Part shown: one piece after another, positions 21,757 through 33,939 of the stretch
Position numbering within the stretch: position 1 is the stretch's first letter
Layout of the letters: the number at the start of each line of letters is the position of its first letter
From: Humulus lupulus
Taxonomy: Eukaryota > Streptophyta > Magnoliopsida > Rosales > Cannabaceae
Length of the DNA: 64,000 bases
Assembly (NCBI RefSeq): GCF_963169125.1
Contig: NC_084796.1
Coordinates: 213,035,948 to 213,099,947, forward strand
Reading direction: 5' to 3'
Translations under genes and position numbers: made by a program
The notes under the pieces: model-generated
Seen by the model: only the letters and a program-made list of their open reading frames with translations
What the model was told of the DNA's origin: nothing
Database searches by the model: none

Positions 21757-24174
21757 TCTGGTAATATTTATTTTCATGCATGAACATGTTTAAAATTGAA
21801 TTATATGATATGTTTGAATAATTGGATGGTTTTTCATGTTTTTATGAACATATTGATTTTATGTGAATTTTATCAATTTTTAGGTTATTTTGTTGTGTTT
21901 TCTATGCTCTTAATTTTTATATATGCTTTATTTTATGTAAAATATGGTAAAAATTAATTAGAAAATGGTTTTGGTTTGAAAAATTGCTTAAAAAATTTTT
22001 TGGAAAATTTTTTGCCTGGCTGCCCATGCGCGCGCGCACGCCCGCGCGCCTCCGCGCGCACGCCCGCGCGCGCGCACACCAGCCACCATTGATGAACAGT
22101 ATCCTGTGAACAGTGTCACGGGTACTATTCATCAATTTTTAATTTTTTTTTTTTTGAAAAATAAATAAAATTAAAATTGTAAAAATTTATTATGTATAAT
22201 CAAAACTAAAAATATCTTTTTTGTTTTATCATTTAAATTTTTTAAAATAAAGATATTTTTGTTAGTTGATTTTAATAATTAGATATTTTCTACAAAGAAT
22301 CAAATTCAAATTTAAAATTAGACTAACAACTTAATTTTAAATCTTTTAATATATTAAAATATTAGAATTATGATATCAGATATTTAAGATATTTTCATTT
22401 AAATTCTTGATATTTTTATTAAATCTTTATTTGAAAATATAAATATCTTTTTATTCTATAGTTTTTAATATTTAAATTATTTAAAATTTAATATTGTTAG
22501 TTAGATATTTTTATGGATATTTGAATTTGTTTAACTATTTGAGATATTTTAGGCTTGTTATAACTATTTGTATTTTATTTTTTTTAAATGGTTAAAATAT
22601 TAGATAATAGTTGTAACAACACAAGATATTTTTGGAAAATAGTTTAGATATTGATTTTAAAATTTAAAATTGGTTAAATTTTGAAAAATATCATTTTTTA
22701 TTCAGCCAATTAATATATATATATTTTTAATGGGATTTAAATTAACTTTGGTTAATTGTTGATAAATCCTATTTAAATTAAATTAATATTTTTTTTTCAA
22801 ATTAACCTAAAACCAAGTTGATTGTTGATAAATGAAATTTAAATTAACTATTGTTAATTGTTGATAAATTTCATTTAAATTGACTTATTTTTTGTAAAAA
22901 TTTAATTAATTTGAAATTTTTTTTGATAAATTCTAGATAATTAATTGTGGTATTTTTGCAAATGAAATAAATTGTGGTATTTTTGCATAAATTCATAGAA
23001 TTGCTCATATAGTAACATGATTAGGCCCATCCAATTATAACATGTCTGTTTGCACTATATGTGGTATTTTTGCAATTGGGCTTAGATGCATATAGTGGCC
23101 CATAAGTTTGTTAGATATATGATATTTTGCCAAATAAAATATTCATAAAATGATAGGTTTTATTTGGGCCCATTAGAAAATGTAAAGTTTAAATTCCTCT
23201 CTTGTGGGTGATTCCACTTGTGAAGGCCCATTTGCTTTGCATGACTATAGTGGGCCTAATCAATTAATAACAATTAATAAAACGAAGGTTTAAATTCCTG
23301 TCTTTTGGACCTTGTATGGAAGATAGGGGGCCTTTGTAGTGGGAACGACATACTGGACCCAACCCTCCTCCATACAAGCCCAATTGTTAAGGCCCATTTA
23401 CCTGAGTTGGACTTAATTGTATAGGTTCATTATATTAGTTAAACCTAAATATTGATTAGCAACAAATTAATTCTAAATTAATTGAATTTGTTTCAATGTG
23501 ACACTTTAGAATTAATAAGAAATTATAGGACTTTGGTTTTAAAAATTTTAATCTGTTTAATTTTTTTTGGAAAACCATAGTCATTAATTTTCTAAAAATA
23601 AATAATAAAAATACTATTTTTAATTTTATAATGAGCTTATTTTAAGAATTTTATTCGATCTCCACCGTTGGTTTAACATAGTCAATAGCTTAATGGGGCC
23701 TCGAGGCGCTTTGATTCGTCCCCCTACGGAAGGTGTTCATTTGTTATTTTGACAAGGTTAGATTTCGAAAGATAGATAATTATAGGTCAAATTCTACTAG
23801 ACTCACCCCTACGGTGACTACTAGGACTAAATCTATGATTATTGAAACCGTGGGTCTAGCTCATAAAATAAGAAATTTTGTTTTCTTATTTTGATCGAAT
23901 AGTAGGTTGTTAATAATGGTGTCCATTATTAAATGAGTTTACAACTCTATTTAACTAGTGGTATTTTTGACTCTCGCCAACCGGGACAAGGATATCATAG
24001 ATTAGTTAAAAACCTAAAGAAATAGAGATATGATTGTTTTTGGTATTTTTTCTCATATCTTCATATTTTTGGTATATGTTGTGCTATTTCTTGAAATTTG
24101 TGTGATTAGAAGTTTTATTGAGCAAATGTGATTGATTTCTACTTTATTGATAATTTGTAGTTTTAAGTTAAGTA
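21757..24174 (+). other. Untranslated leader of copia B
   Basis: There is no coding sequence over about 2.4 kb between the primer site and gag. The stretch is AT-rich apart from one GC-rich alternating purine-pyrimidine tract (22027-22078) and several GGCCCA words around 23020-23410. Such a long leader is unusual next to the short leaders of most copia elements. Confidence 0.7.
22027..22078. repeat. (CG)n/(CA)n alternating tract in the leader
   Basis: About 50 bp are almost purely C and G with many alternating CG runs, in surroundings that are about 75% A+T. Such tracts can adopt Z-DNA. Just downstream GATGAACAGTATCC and GGTACTATTCATC (22091-22133) can pair as an imperfect hairpin. Confidence 0.75.
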
Positions 24175-25215
24175 GTGTCTGCTCCCATCCTTTCTCAACT
24201 TTCGATGGAGAAACTCACCGGAGAAAACTTCCATAATTGGAAGCAAAATATCAACATAAAGTTGATTGGTGACAACTCCGAGTTCGTCATGATTGAGGAA
24301 TCCCTAGAACGAGCATCGTCTCCGCACGTTCTTGATAGCATCGTAAATGCTTGGATAACACCGTCTCCACACGAACGTGATGGAACCGTGAATTCTCGGA
24401 TGGCACCGTGTCTGCACGTTCGTGATCAACTCAACTATGGTCTGACGCAACTCATGAACGAGCTTCAGATTATTGAACCTACCATGGGTGGACCTAGTAA
24501 AGGAGGTGAAAATAAGACCACTGATGTTGCTGCTCATCTAGCTAAGGCTGAAGCTAACCAAGCTTCGTCTTCGAAAGCTGGAAACAAGAGGAAAGGTGGA
24601 CAAATAAACAACCCCAAGCCTGCAAAGGCTGCAAAGACGAGTGCACAACCACGTGCACAAACGCCTAAGGGGAAGAACATGAAAAACAAGAAAGGTAAAG
24701 ATAAATGTTTTCACTGCAAAGAGAAGGGGCATTGGAAACGAGATTGCCCCAAGTTTCTAGCAGCTAAAAACAAAGGTAATGATTATAGTTCATTTATCTT
24801 GGAAACATGTGTTTTAGAGAATGATAACTCCGTTTGGATTATTGATTCTGGATCTACTAACCATGTTTGTAACTCTTTACAACTTCTTGAATCATGGGAG
24901 AAAGTGAACAAAGGCGGCTTAAAGCTTAGAGTTGGGAACAGAGCGTTCATTGCGGTCCAAGCTAGAGGAAGAGCTCGTCTGAAGTTCGGAAATAAATTTT
25001 TAATTTTAAAAGATGTATTTTTTATTCCGGATTTTAGTAGAAATTTAATTTCAGTTTCCATGTTGCAATTAGAACGATTTGTTATGACTTTCACAAGTTT
25101 TAATATATCTATTTCTTTCAATGGATCACAATTGTGTATTGCATGTTTGGAAAACGGGCTTTATATTCTGCGACCTAACGAACCCATCGCTCTTAATATG
25201 ATTTATTCAAAGTAG
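24175..25215 (+). pseudogene. copia B gag and protease, altered
   Basis: The frame begins near a GTG at 24175 (no ATG at that position). The N-terminus has the copia gag start pattern (LSMEKLTGENFHNWKQNI). The usual central gag domain of about 150 residues is missing and replaced by about 40 residues made of a 15-residue repeat. A CCHC zinc knuckle follows (CFHCKEKGHWKRDC, about residues 180-193), then the protease with IIDSGSTNHV and the conserved FIPDFSRNLISVS segment. It ends at TAG in a +1/-1 shifted frame, because the pre-integrase sequence continues in another frame from about 25200. It cannot make a normal particle protein. Confidence 0.8.
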
Positions 25216-26618
25216 CTAAACCTAGGACCAATAAACGTCAAAAGACCGATAACAATGATATGACGTATTTATGGCACTTGAGACTAGGTCACATTGGCTA
25301 TGCTAGGATTCAAAGACTTACAAAGGACGGACCTTTGAGGGAACTCACCTTAGGTGAATTACCTGTCTGTGAATCTTGTCTAGAAGGCAAACTGACCAAG
25401 CGTCCATTCTCTGCAAAGGGTGATAGGGCCAAAGAACCACTTGGTCTTGTGCATTCAGATGTTTGTGGACCTTTGAATATACAAGCCAAGGGTGGTTTTG
25501 AGTATTTCGTCACTTTCATTGATGATTACTCTAGATACTCATGTCTTTACCTAATGCATAGGAAATCAGAAACATTTTCAAAGTTTCAGGAATTCCTAGC
25601 AATGGCTCAGAACCAATTAGGTAAAAGGTTAAAGATCTTGCGATCTGATAGGGGTGGAGAATATTTGGATATGCAGTTCCAAGATCATTTAACTGAACTT
25701 GGGATTTTATCACAACTTACTGCCCCAGGTACTCCGCAACAAAATGGTGTAGCGGAACGCCGAAACAGAACTTTATTGGAAATGGTTAGATGCATGCTTA
25801 GTTACTCAACTCTACCAACTTCGTTCTGGGGACATGCAATTGAAACCGCAAATGACATTCTCAATGTCGTGCCGTCAAAATCAATCCCCAAAACACCTTT
25901 AGAACGCTGGAATGGTCGTGAACCTAGTTTACGCCATTATAGAATCTGGGGGTGTCCCGCTCACGTCAAGAGGAAAAAGGGGGGAAAGCTAGAACCGCGA
26001 ACTGAAGTTTGCATGTTTGTTGGCTATCCTAAAGGTACTCGGGGTGGACTTTTCTACAGTCATTCAGAAAAGAAAGTGTTTACTTCTACAAATGCTACTT
26101 TTCTGGAAAATGACTATGTACAGAACTTTAAACCTCGCAACAAAGTAGTTTTAGAGGAGATGGTTAAAGAATTGACTCCAACCAATGTTCCATCGTCATC
26201 AACACGTGTTGATGATGAAATTCCCACTCTTCATGTACAATCGACGCAAGTCGATTTAAATGAAGAAAGTACCACTGTTCCTGAGCAAACAGTCACGGAG
26301 CCTCGTCGTAGTGGGAGGGTTTCTAGAAACCCAGTTCGCTATGGTTTGGATGGTGAAACCAATATGGTTGTTGGTGACACTAGTGATGATGATCCATTGT
26401 CTTTCAAACAGGCAATGGCTAGCCCTGAAAAGGAACTATGGCTTGAAGCCATGAAACAGGAAATGGAGTCTGTGTACTCAAATTCCTTCTGGGATCTTGT
26501 GGAAGCACCTAGTGACTTTAGGGCCATTGGGTGCAAGTGGATCTACAAGAAGAAACGAGGTGTTGATGGAAATATCGAGACTTATAAAGCTCGATTAGTG
26601 GCAAAGGGTTATACCTAA
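25216..26618 (+). pseudogene. copia B integrase and start of RT
   Basis: The pre-integrase domain has HLRLGH and the CESCLEGKLTKRPF zinc element. The integrase core then has all three catalytic positions: HSDVCGP (Asp), LRSDRGGEY (Asp) and NGVAERRNRTLLEM (Glu). A variable acidic linker follows, then the start of the RVT_2 reverse transcriptase (AIGCKWIYKKKRG, ARLVAKGYT). A TAA at 26616-26618 stands where related elements have a Gln codon (CAA to TAA). Downstream the same frame continues, so the stop is a single-base lesion. Confidence 0.88.
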
Positions 26619-27962
26619 AGAGAAGGCGTGGACTATGAGGAAACTTTTAGTCCGGTAGCCATGCTCAAATCCATTCGCATCCTCCTATCCATAGCAGCCG
26701 CTCTCGACTATGAGATTTGGCAAATGGACGTCAAGACAGCTTTTCTTAATGGAAAGCTTGACGAGGTCATTTATATGGATCAGCCAGAAGGATTTAAAGT
26801 TTCTGGACAAGAAGGAAAAGTTTGTAAGTTAAATAGGTCCATCTATGGACTTAAGCAAGCTTTTCGTTCCTGGAATCTTAGGTTTGATGAAATAATCAAA
26901 ACCTATGGCTTTGAACAAAATATTGATGAGCCCTGTGTTTACCAACTGAAGGCAAATCAAATAGTGGTATTCCTGGTTCTTTATGTAGATGATATATTAC
27001 TCATTGGAAACAATGTTAAGAAATTATCAGATGTGAAGAATTGGCTGAGCACTCAATTCCAGATGAAGGATTTGGGTGAAGCAAGTTATGTTCTAGGTAT
27101 CCAGATCATCAGGGATAGAAAGAACAAACTCTTAGCTCTATCTCAAGCAGCTTACATAGATAAAGTGCTTGAACGTTTCTCAATGACAAATTCCAAGAAA
27201 TGGCGTCTGCCGTCCCGCCATGGAATTCATCTTTCAAAGAAGCAGTCTCCCCAGACTCCTGAAGAGGAAGATGCAATGAGAAAAGTTCCTTACGCATCTG
27301 CAGTTGGAAGTCTGATGTATGACATGTTGTGTACTAGACCAGATATCTACTATGCAGTGGGAGTAGTGAGCAGGTATCAGTCAAACCCAGGACCGGAACA
27401 TTGGATATCAGTTAAGCATATCCTGAAATATTTGAGACGGACTAGGGATTATATGTTAGTCTACAAGGGTGGTGTTCTGAACCCTGTAGGCTACACCGAT
27501 TCAGATTTTCAGACTGATGTCAATGACAGGAAGTCTACTTCTGGAATGATGTTTACTCTTGGGGGTGGAGCTGTGATTTGGAGAAGCGTAAAGCAGTCTG
27601 CAATCTCAGATTCCACCATGGAGGCTGAGTACATAGCCGCATCAGAAGCAGCTAAGGAAATTGTCTGGCTAAAGAAGTTCTATTCGGATCTTGGTGTTAT
27701 TCCAGAAATGGATAAACCGCTTGTGCTGTTTTGTGACAATACATGAGCGATAGCCAACTCAAAAGAACCTCGAAGTCACAAGAGGAGTAAGCATATAGAA
27801 AGGAAGTATCACATTATTCGAGAATATGTGGCCAGGGGAGATGTGAAGGTTATGAAGATTGCAACTGAAGACAATCTTGCGGATCCGTTTACAAAGACAC
27901 TACCAGAAGCTACATTTGATAAGCATATCAAGGAGATGGGATTAGTAGAATTAAGGCATTAG
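26619..27962 (+). pseudogene. copia B reverse transcriptase and RNase H
   Basis: It continues the RVT_2 domain: EETFSPVAMLKSIR, QMDVKTAFLNGKL, then YVDDILLIG, the catalytic box, with its aspartates intact. RNase H starts near VGYTDSDFQTD, with STSGMMFTLGGGAVIWRS and STMEAEYIAASEA. A TGA at 27744-27746 follows CDNT, where a Gly codon is expected (GGA to TGA). The C-terminal KHIERKYHIIREYV...LADPFTKTLP segment remains readable to TAG at 27960. Two stops therefore separate three otherwise good pieces. Confidence 0.88.
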
Positions 27963-27975
27963 TTTCAATTAGTGC

Positions 27976-27986
27976 AAGTGGGAGTT
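27976..27986 (+). other. Polypurine tract of copia B
   Basis: AAGTGGGAGTT lies immediately before the TGTTGGGG start of the 3' LTR. This is the expected site for plus-strand DNA priming. Confidence 0.75.
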
Positions 27987-29840
27987 TGTTGGGGTTTTAT
28001 GCCCTAATTAAAACCCAAATTCTTTGTAATCTCATTTTATTATCAATAAAGGAATAGAAATCATTTTTTGACTTGGTCAATCACTTTGCTCACATGTTTT
28101 ATTTTCATGATTATTTATTTAATATAAACTTCTATTAAATCCAGAGCATATAGCTAATCTTATTTATAGTGACGTAATCACAGTGAAATATAAATATGAT
28201 TATATGTTCAAAAATAAGTTAGTCCTAAGATTAGTCAGTGCACCGGATTTACACTGACTTGCCAATCTACGATATGATCTACTTACACATAACAGTGTTA
28301 TGTTCTTTCCAGAACATTAGCAAAGTAGATAAGATCGGATGTATTTGTTACATCGGACAGGACCGATATTGACAGTTGATAAGATAAGTAAACATACCGT
28401 TATTATCTATTCTAGTCATATCATATAGTTGACCATAGGTCAATTCAATCTCAATTCTGAGTGGTTAGTATTCAAACTGATTGTATTATTTGAGTTCTTT
28501 GACTTGTTCGTTACCAGCTTACCCTACGGACTAGCCCATACTTACATCTTGGGAACTCGGTAGTATAATTGAGTGGGAGTGTTAATCATAGATATGAACA
28601 TCTATAGCTTCTGATGAAGAAGTGAAACGATGGTTTCCTTTTAGTTTGGTTCAAGGTGTTAAATGATAGAGATCTCATTTCAGTAATTAAATTAGTTTAC
28701 TGAAATATCATTTACAAGGAACTAAGTGTTTTAAGGATAAAATACAATGAGGGGTAAAACGGTATTTTAGTCCTATCTCATTGTAGACCTTCTATAGAGG
28801 ATTGAGTGACAATTATGGTTGTAACAATGGATAATTAATAGCGTATCTATATTTGTTATAGAGCGTTCTATGAATTCAAGAGTGCAATTCCAAGTCTATA
28901 GTGGAGTCACGAGGAATTAATAAGTTAGTAAATTTATTTGTTAGATTTATGATAACTTATTGGAGCTTGATTTCATAGGCCCATGGTCCCCATTGTACCT
29001 TGGATAAAATCATCTAGATAGTCTCAATTAATTGATTTAATCATCAATTAGAATTATCAAAGTTGACCAGGTCAATTTTGGATAGTTTCATAGAGTTGTG
29101 TAATTTTGAGAAGAAAAGAGAAATTATGGCAGATTTATTAATTAAGATAAATTGGTATCTAAATTAATAAATAAATTTAAATCAAGGTTCAAATTATAAA
29201 TAATTAATTTGATAAAGGATTTAAATAATTATTTAATTAATTAAATCAATAGAAAATAACACAGGCCTTGATTTTAAGTCCAATGGGCTTATAATCAAAT
29301 GGGAAATTTCACGGGCCTATAGCCCATGATAATTTCGACCTAGGGCTTCAAAATGGCTGTTATTTTATTGATTTTTTAATTAAATTAAATGGCCTAATTG
29401 AGTCTATAAAAGGAGTGCTTATAGAGAAGTCAAAACAAGGGTTTTTGATAAGTCAGATTTTCTGATAGTTTTATATTCTCTCTAAACACAAGTCCTTTTC
29501 TAAGCCACTTTCTTATTTTCTCTTCTTCTCTCTATATCTATCTCATGTATTGAGAATTTCCCACACTAGTCTAGGTGGTTCTAAGGATACATTGGAAGAT
29601 CGTGAAGAAAATAGAAAATCGGTTCAGTTTCTTGATAATACTCTGCGACAGAAAGGATACAAGAGTTAGAGAAACTGAAGGAAGGACTCTTAATTCCGCT
29701 GCGTATACTGTAAGTATTATATTATTTGTTTCTCTTTGAATTCAATTTTAGAAAAATGTTTTAGGCTATCTCGTATTAATTTGTTTAATATTAGATATAC
29801 ATGAAAATAAATAAAGATCCTGTATAAGTTTTTTCCAACA
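27987..29840 (+). repeat. 3' LTR of copia B
   Basis: It is 1854 bp, TGTTGGGG to TTCCAACA. It lacks the 648-bp duplication of its partner and has a single TATA box (29405). It is followed by ATTTT, matching the left flank of the element. Confidence 0.93.
29405..29412 (+). promoter_or_regulatory. TATA box in 3' LTR of copia B
   Basis: A single TATAAAAG at the position equivalent to the duplicated boxes of the other LTR. Transcription from here would read into the captured ROP and unknown exons downstream. Confidence 0.55.
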
Positions 29841-30069
29841 ATTTTGTCCAATGACCGAAATTTAGATTGTGGTTTTGTAACCTTTGAGACTGTTTTTAAT
29901 TGTATTAATGTGCTGCTAGTTGGTAAGATTATGGGTTTTCAATCCCCTGCTCTTAAATTTCTAAAAAAATTAGGGTGGTTTCCTTTTTGATTTGTAAGTT
30001 CTGGAATATGAATTTTGGGTTTGTTCTACAATTGAAACCATATTCTTTTTGTTCTTTGGTGGAAAATAG

Positions 30070-30157
30070 GATTACGTGCCAACTATTTTCGACAATTTCA
30101 ATGCAAATGTTGTTGTGAATGGAAGCATTGTTAACTTGGGATTACGGGATACAACCG
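30070..30157 (+). pseudogene. ROP/RAC small GTPase, single captured exon
   Basis: The exon has an AATAG acceptor and a GTAACT donor. It encodes [18 protein letters not shown] then NLGLRDTTG. This is the switch I region (YVPTxFDNF, the effector loop) up to the start of switch II of plant Rho GTPases (ROP/RAC), which act in polarity signalling at the plasma membrane. The normally invariant switch II entry WDTAG reads RDTTG, so even the exon is damaged. No P-loop exon or later exons are visible on either side. In ROP genes an intron follows DTAG, so the exon borders agree with the source gene. Confidence 0.85.
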
Positions 30158-30913
30158 GTAACTATGCATGATTACAATTTAATTTAAGCAGTTGTGCTAT
30201 ACAGATTTTGTTGCAAATTGCTGTGCCAACTAGAACAGATGTTCCAGAGTGTATACTTCTGTCTAAATTTGCATTGCTTCTTCTTATGTTTGCCTGATTT
30301 GCAAATAGTTTTATTCTTTATGTTTCATGATTTCTTTTTGTTCCTTGATTAATTCAAGCCCTGGTAGAAGGACTAGCGTCTGTTGCATTTTAGGAATTCT
30401 TCTTCTTTAGTAAGGAGAGAAAAACTCATTGGAATGTCTAAATTTAAGTTGAATTCCTTGTGCTAGATCCTTTAGTAGTTTAATGTGTTTCTATGTCTGA
30501 ATTTGAGCTATAAGCTTTATGTTTTGAGTTCTAGGTTACTTCTGATTGTAGCTTGGGGTTGATGTAGAATAGTGTTCTATTTTGTCTCTCCATATTATTA
30601 AAATAGGACCTTGAGAGTGTTAAGCTTGGTGTAGATCACATCAGTGACCCATCTATATGGTATCTTGATGAGTAGGTCACATCATTGTGCCCCATCTTTG
30701 TTTTTTTCTTGAATTGAACCTCAGTTTCTTATGCCAGTGCGTCAACGAAATGTCTAAACATAAAAGCTAATAAGCTATATGTATTTTCATTCATATGATA
30801 TTTATACACTCCAATTTTGCTATGATTATTTCTCACATGTTAGATGTAACTTTCTAGTTCCTAAGGAGTAACGACTGTGTACTTTTTCTGATCCTATCTT
30901 TCTTTCTTTACAG

Positions 30914-30962
30914 GATCGCTCTCTTGATTTCCATACTTTATGTGCTCTATATGCTATCACAG
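30914..30962 (+). pseudogene. Unidentified exon-like segment
   Basis: A 49-bp segment between a TTTACAG acceptor and a GTACAA donor, open in two frames (one reads DRSLDFHTLCALYAIT, the other is hydrophobic). It does not join in frame to the next segment at 31360. I do not recognise it. The good splice borders and the setting suggest another captured exon. Confidence 0.35.
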
Positions 30963-31359
30963 GTACAATTTTTTGTTCTCCTTTTTAATCTACTCTCAGA
31001 TTATTTTTACTCCGCAATGATGCATTCCAATTTTCTTTCTTAATTTATTTCTGCGCATACCTTTTTTCTCTTGATTTCCTTATTGTAAACTTACCTGCCC
31101 CCCTCTCTTTCCCTACTTCCTTTGGGGTTTGAAAAAGCTATCTTAAAAGTCATCTTTTACATCATATTAGCTATCTGTTTCTTTGGATATAAAAAATATC
31201 TCAGACTATTGTTGCTAAGAAACTCTGAGAATGAAAGACAGAGTGCTGAGGTACATGACAAGGAGATATTTAATATATTTGTTATTAGTTTTAGAAAGAT
31301 CCCATACTTGTATTTATGAAGTTATAGATGGACTATAATGAAATTTTATTTTTGTTCAG

Positions 31360-32265
31360 TGAACTAAATGATAGTTTTGTTGAGGCAGAAATACGAATTC
31401 GAGATGCAACACCTGATTTTCCTAATAATGATGCAATTAAAGGCTATTTGCGCGCTAATAATCGATTGCTCATATTGGTATGATTTTATATGAAACTTCA
31501 TTGTAGTGGAATTGTTACTCTCTGATACATTCACTCTATATTTATAGCATATGTACTTTACTAGTTAGTGGTTACAAATCGTTTTGGAGATAAAATAAAA
31601 TTTTAGTTCCATATCAAGTTCCAGCAGTGGGGTGTTATCATGTCATTTGTTGTTGCTTTATTGATATTCTATAAACATGAAAGAGATCAATGCTCTAAAT
31701 CTGAGTTTGAATGTTTGCTATTTGTGTACTGTATAAGTTTATTCATTTTTTTTTCTTTCACTTTTGTCTGCTACCTTGTTTATAATATATGGTCAAATTT
31801 GTTAAAATTCAATTTAGATAGATAGCCATGTAGAGTATTTGTGGAATACAGAAGTAATATTCGTTCATTAATAACTCTACATGATACCTTTGAATATAAC
31901 TAATAAAGGTAATATATATATGTGGTTATTAACTCTCATGCATGTTTTTCTCAAGCAAAACGAAAAAAAAAAGAAAAAGAAAAACAAGAGCGAATTGAGT
32001 TTGATGAAGCAAAACAAAAGAGCTGAAAAATGAGTAGCAGATCCCTCTATTAATCATAGACCAATAAGGACTCTACTCCTAGCAAAACCTCAAGGACTGG
32101 CACTGTTTTTGTAGCTTGAATTGATCTTTATTAAAAACTTTGTATTTAACAATAACAATTTTTGAGCTTTTTTTTTAGGAGAAGATAAGAAATGAATTTT
32201 CCCATGTTGAGAATGGTCATTTGGGGTCATTGGGATTAAAGAGTGTTGATCAATCTAATATGTAA
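31360..32265 (+). pseudogene. Unidentified gene fragment, last two exons
   Basis: Exon 31360-31477 (after TTGTTCAG, before GTATGA) encodes an acidic helical segment with ELNDSFVEAEIRIRDATPDF and LRANNRLLIL. Exon 32179-32265 (after a T-rich stretch and TTAG) joins in the same phase. It reads EKIRNEFSHVENGHLGSLGL to a TAA, so this looks like the C-terminus of a protein. I do not recognise the family. Both exons are free of stops and have orderly splice sites, so this is a fourth source gene rather than chance. Confidence 0.5.
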
Positions 32266-33299
32266 AGTGTGTGGAAGGTTTCTATGAGGCAGAAATAAAA
32301 TTTTGAAGAGAAAGAGAAAGATATCTTGGGGATTATATAATCTCGTAATTAATGATATTTTTCTAATTTACTATCTAGAATGAAATTTTGAGGAGACTTG
32401 ATTTATTTTAAAGTAAAGTAATAAAGGTTATAGGCACATCGTAGTAAAAATAACTTGATCTATCATGGCCAAAACTAGTACTATTTGTGACATGGTACTT
32501 TAATTCAAGAGAAGTAAAAATTTAATACTTTTCCATGAAAACATGAATAAGTGCCATCAACAGTGAAGAATAAGAGGTTTAGTCGATAGTTAATTAGTAT
32601 GATCATATTTTGATTGCTATTTTGAACTGTTCTTGAGACAAGATACTTGATTGATTTTTGGCTTTGAAATATACTGGTATAAATGTTGGGAAAGTTGGAT
32701 TAGATCAGAGAGGCTTTAGTAGTTGCAATATAATATTCTCTAATTGTTCTCAGATTGCTTTCAAGATCATATCTTTAGTCGATTTTAAGGGGTCCATTGT
32801 CACTAAAAAATCACTGATCATCTTTTGTTTTGCATACTCTGATATTTTGGTCACCTATCACCACAGAAAACATGTTTAGACAACTTAGCTTACTTGGGAT
32901 TAGAATGGAATCAAATTATTTCCATGTTTTTTTTTGGCATGTTTTGAATTGAGCCAAGAATTGCTAGCAGCCCTAGTTGGAAAGGAAAAGAATAAAAATG
33001 AAAGATGCTTGTTGCTTGTTCCAATGTATATAATCTATATGATAAAATGTATTTGATATAGATTGAAAAATTATGGACAATCTTATTGATATAACCCATG
33101 CTGTGACTATGAGGACCACCACACTTGTTGTTTTGCTTATCTTTCTACTTTCTCTTAATTCCTTTCTGTAATGAAAAAACTGTCTTGCAGTCTTGGAGAG
33201 TCTTTTTAATGCTATATATTGTCCAATAGATAGCCCACCTTGAAGAAGCACTACATGGAATAATATGCAAGGAGAATGAGTCAAATCTCAATCAAGATA

Positions 33300-33830
33300 T
33301 TGATCAAATATCTTTTTGATATATAGTTCATAGAGTAATTTATTAAAACATGTAGAGCCAAGACCAGAGATCACAACAACTTCCACAAACACAATTTGAT
33401 CCAAAGAAACAGTCACAAGAACAAACCAGTTAGAAGAAACACACAAGAAATCAAACCAGTTAAAACACAACACCAAGAATTACGTGGTTCGAATTAGAGT
33501 CAAAACTTAGAACTCTAAGCTACATCCACGGGCATCCACTTTTATTAGAACTTCCTTCTTCTTTCAGTACAAATCTCTCTTCTCTCAGTTACAGATTTTT
33601 TTACTGAATTACAAGGAAAAGTTTCTAAAAAACTATATGTAAAAGTATACAACTCAACAGTATATATAGCAGTAGTAAACATAACGAAACATAACTAACT
33701 GCTTTACAAGAATCCAATTATAAACATAAAAGAAATTACCAACCATTTTGAAGATAAGATACTACCATGTAGAATGGCTTCACACATATCTTTATGTTCA
33801 GCTCTAACGATTTAACCCTGCCAAATAAAT
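33300..33830. repeat. Repeat-like insertion with TACGTGGTTCGA...CATCCACGG motif
   Basis: The motif pair at 33480-33530 resembles the R-U5 part of the LTRs at 59150 and 62460 in reverse, and the insertion at 15660. The segment is A-rich with many ACAAGAAC/AACCAGTT words. It is probably a retroelement fragment. Its boundaries were not resolved. Confidence 0.35.
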
Positions 33831-33939
33831 TATTTTGACCTTCAACTGATAAGAAGTAATTTCATGAATTTTATGGTTCTTTTGTATCATTTAATTTTAA
33901 TTTTGTATTAATCTTTTAGGTATTGATTATATTCTTTAG

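Larger units (their letters stand above)
19240..29840 (+). mobile_element. Ty1-copia element B, full structure, defective
   Basis: Two LTRs (19240-21741 and 27987-29840) flank a primer site, a 2.4-kb leader, gag-protease, integrase, RT-RNase H and a polypurine tract in copia order (integrase before RT). ATTTT lies on both sides (19235-19239 and 29841-29845). The element sits 3' of the last recognisable XRN segment, inside the CACTA element. By eye the LTRs differ by roughly fifteen single bases over 1.85 kb, pointing to a recent insertion, and the main length difference is one tandem duplication. One frameshift, two stops and an altered gag make it unable to move on its own. Confidence 0.92.

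Noticed and set aside
21917..22135. Ala/Arg-rich minus-strand frame over the CG tract
   Set aside because: Arises from the CG/CA alternating repeat in an untranslated leader.
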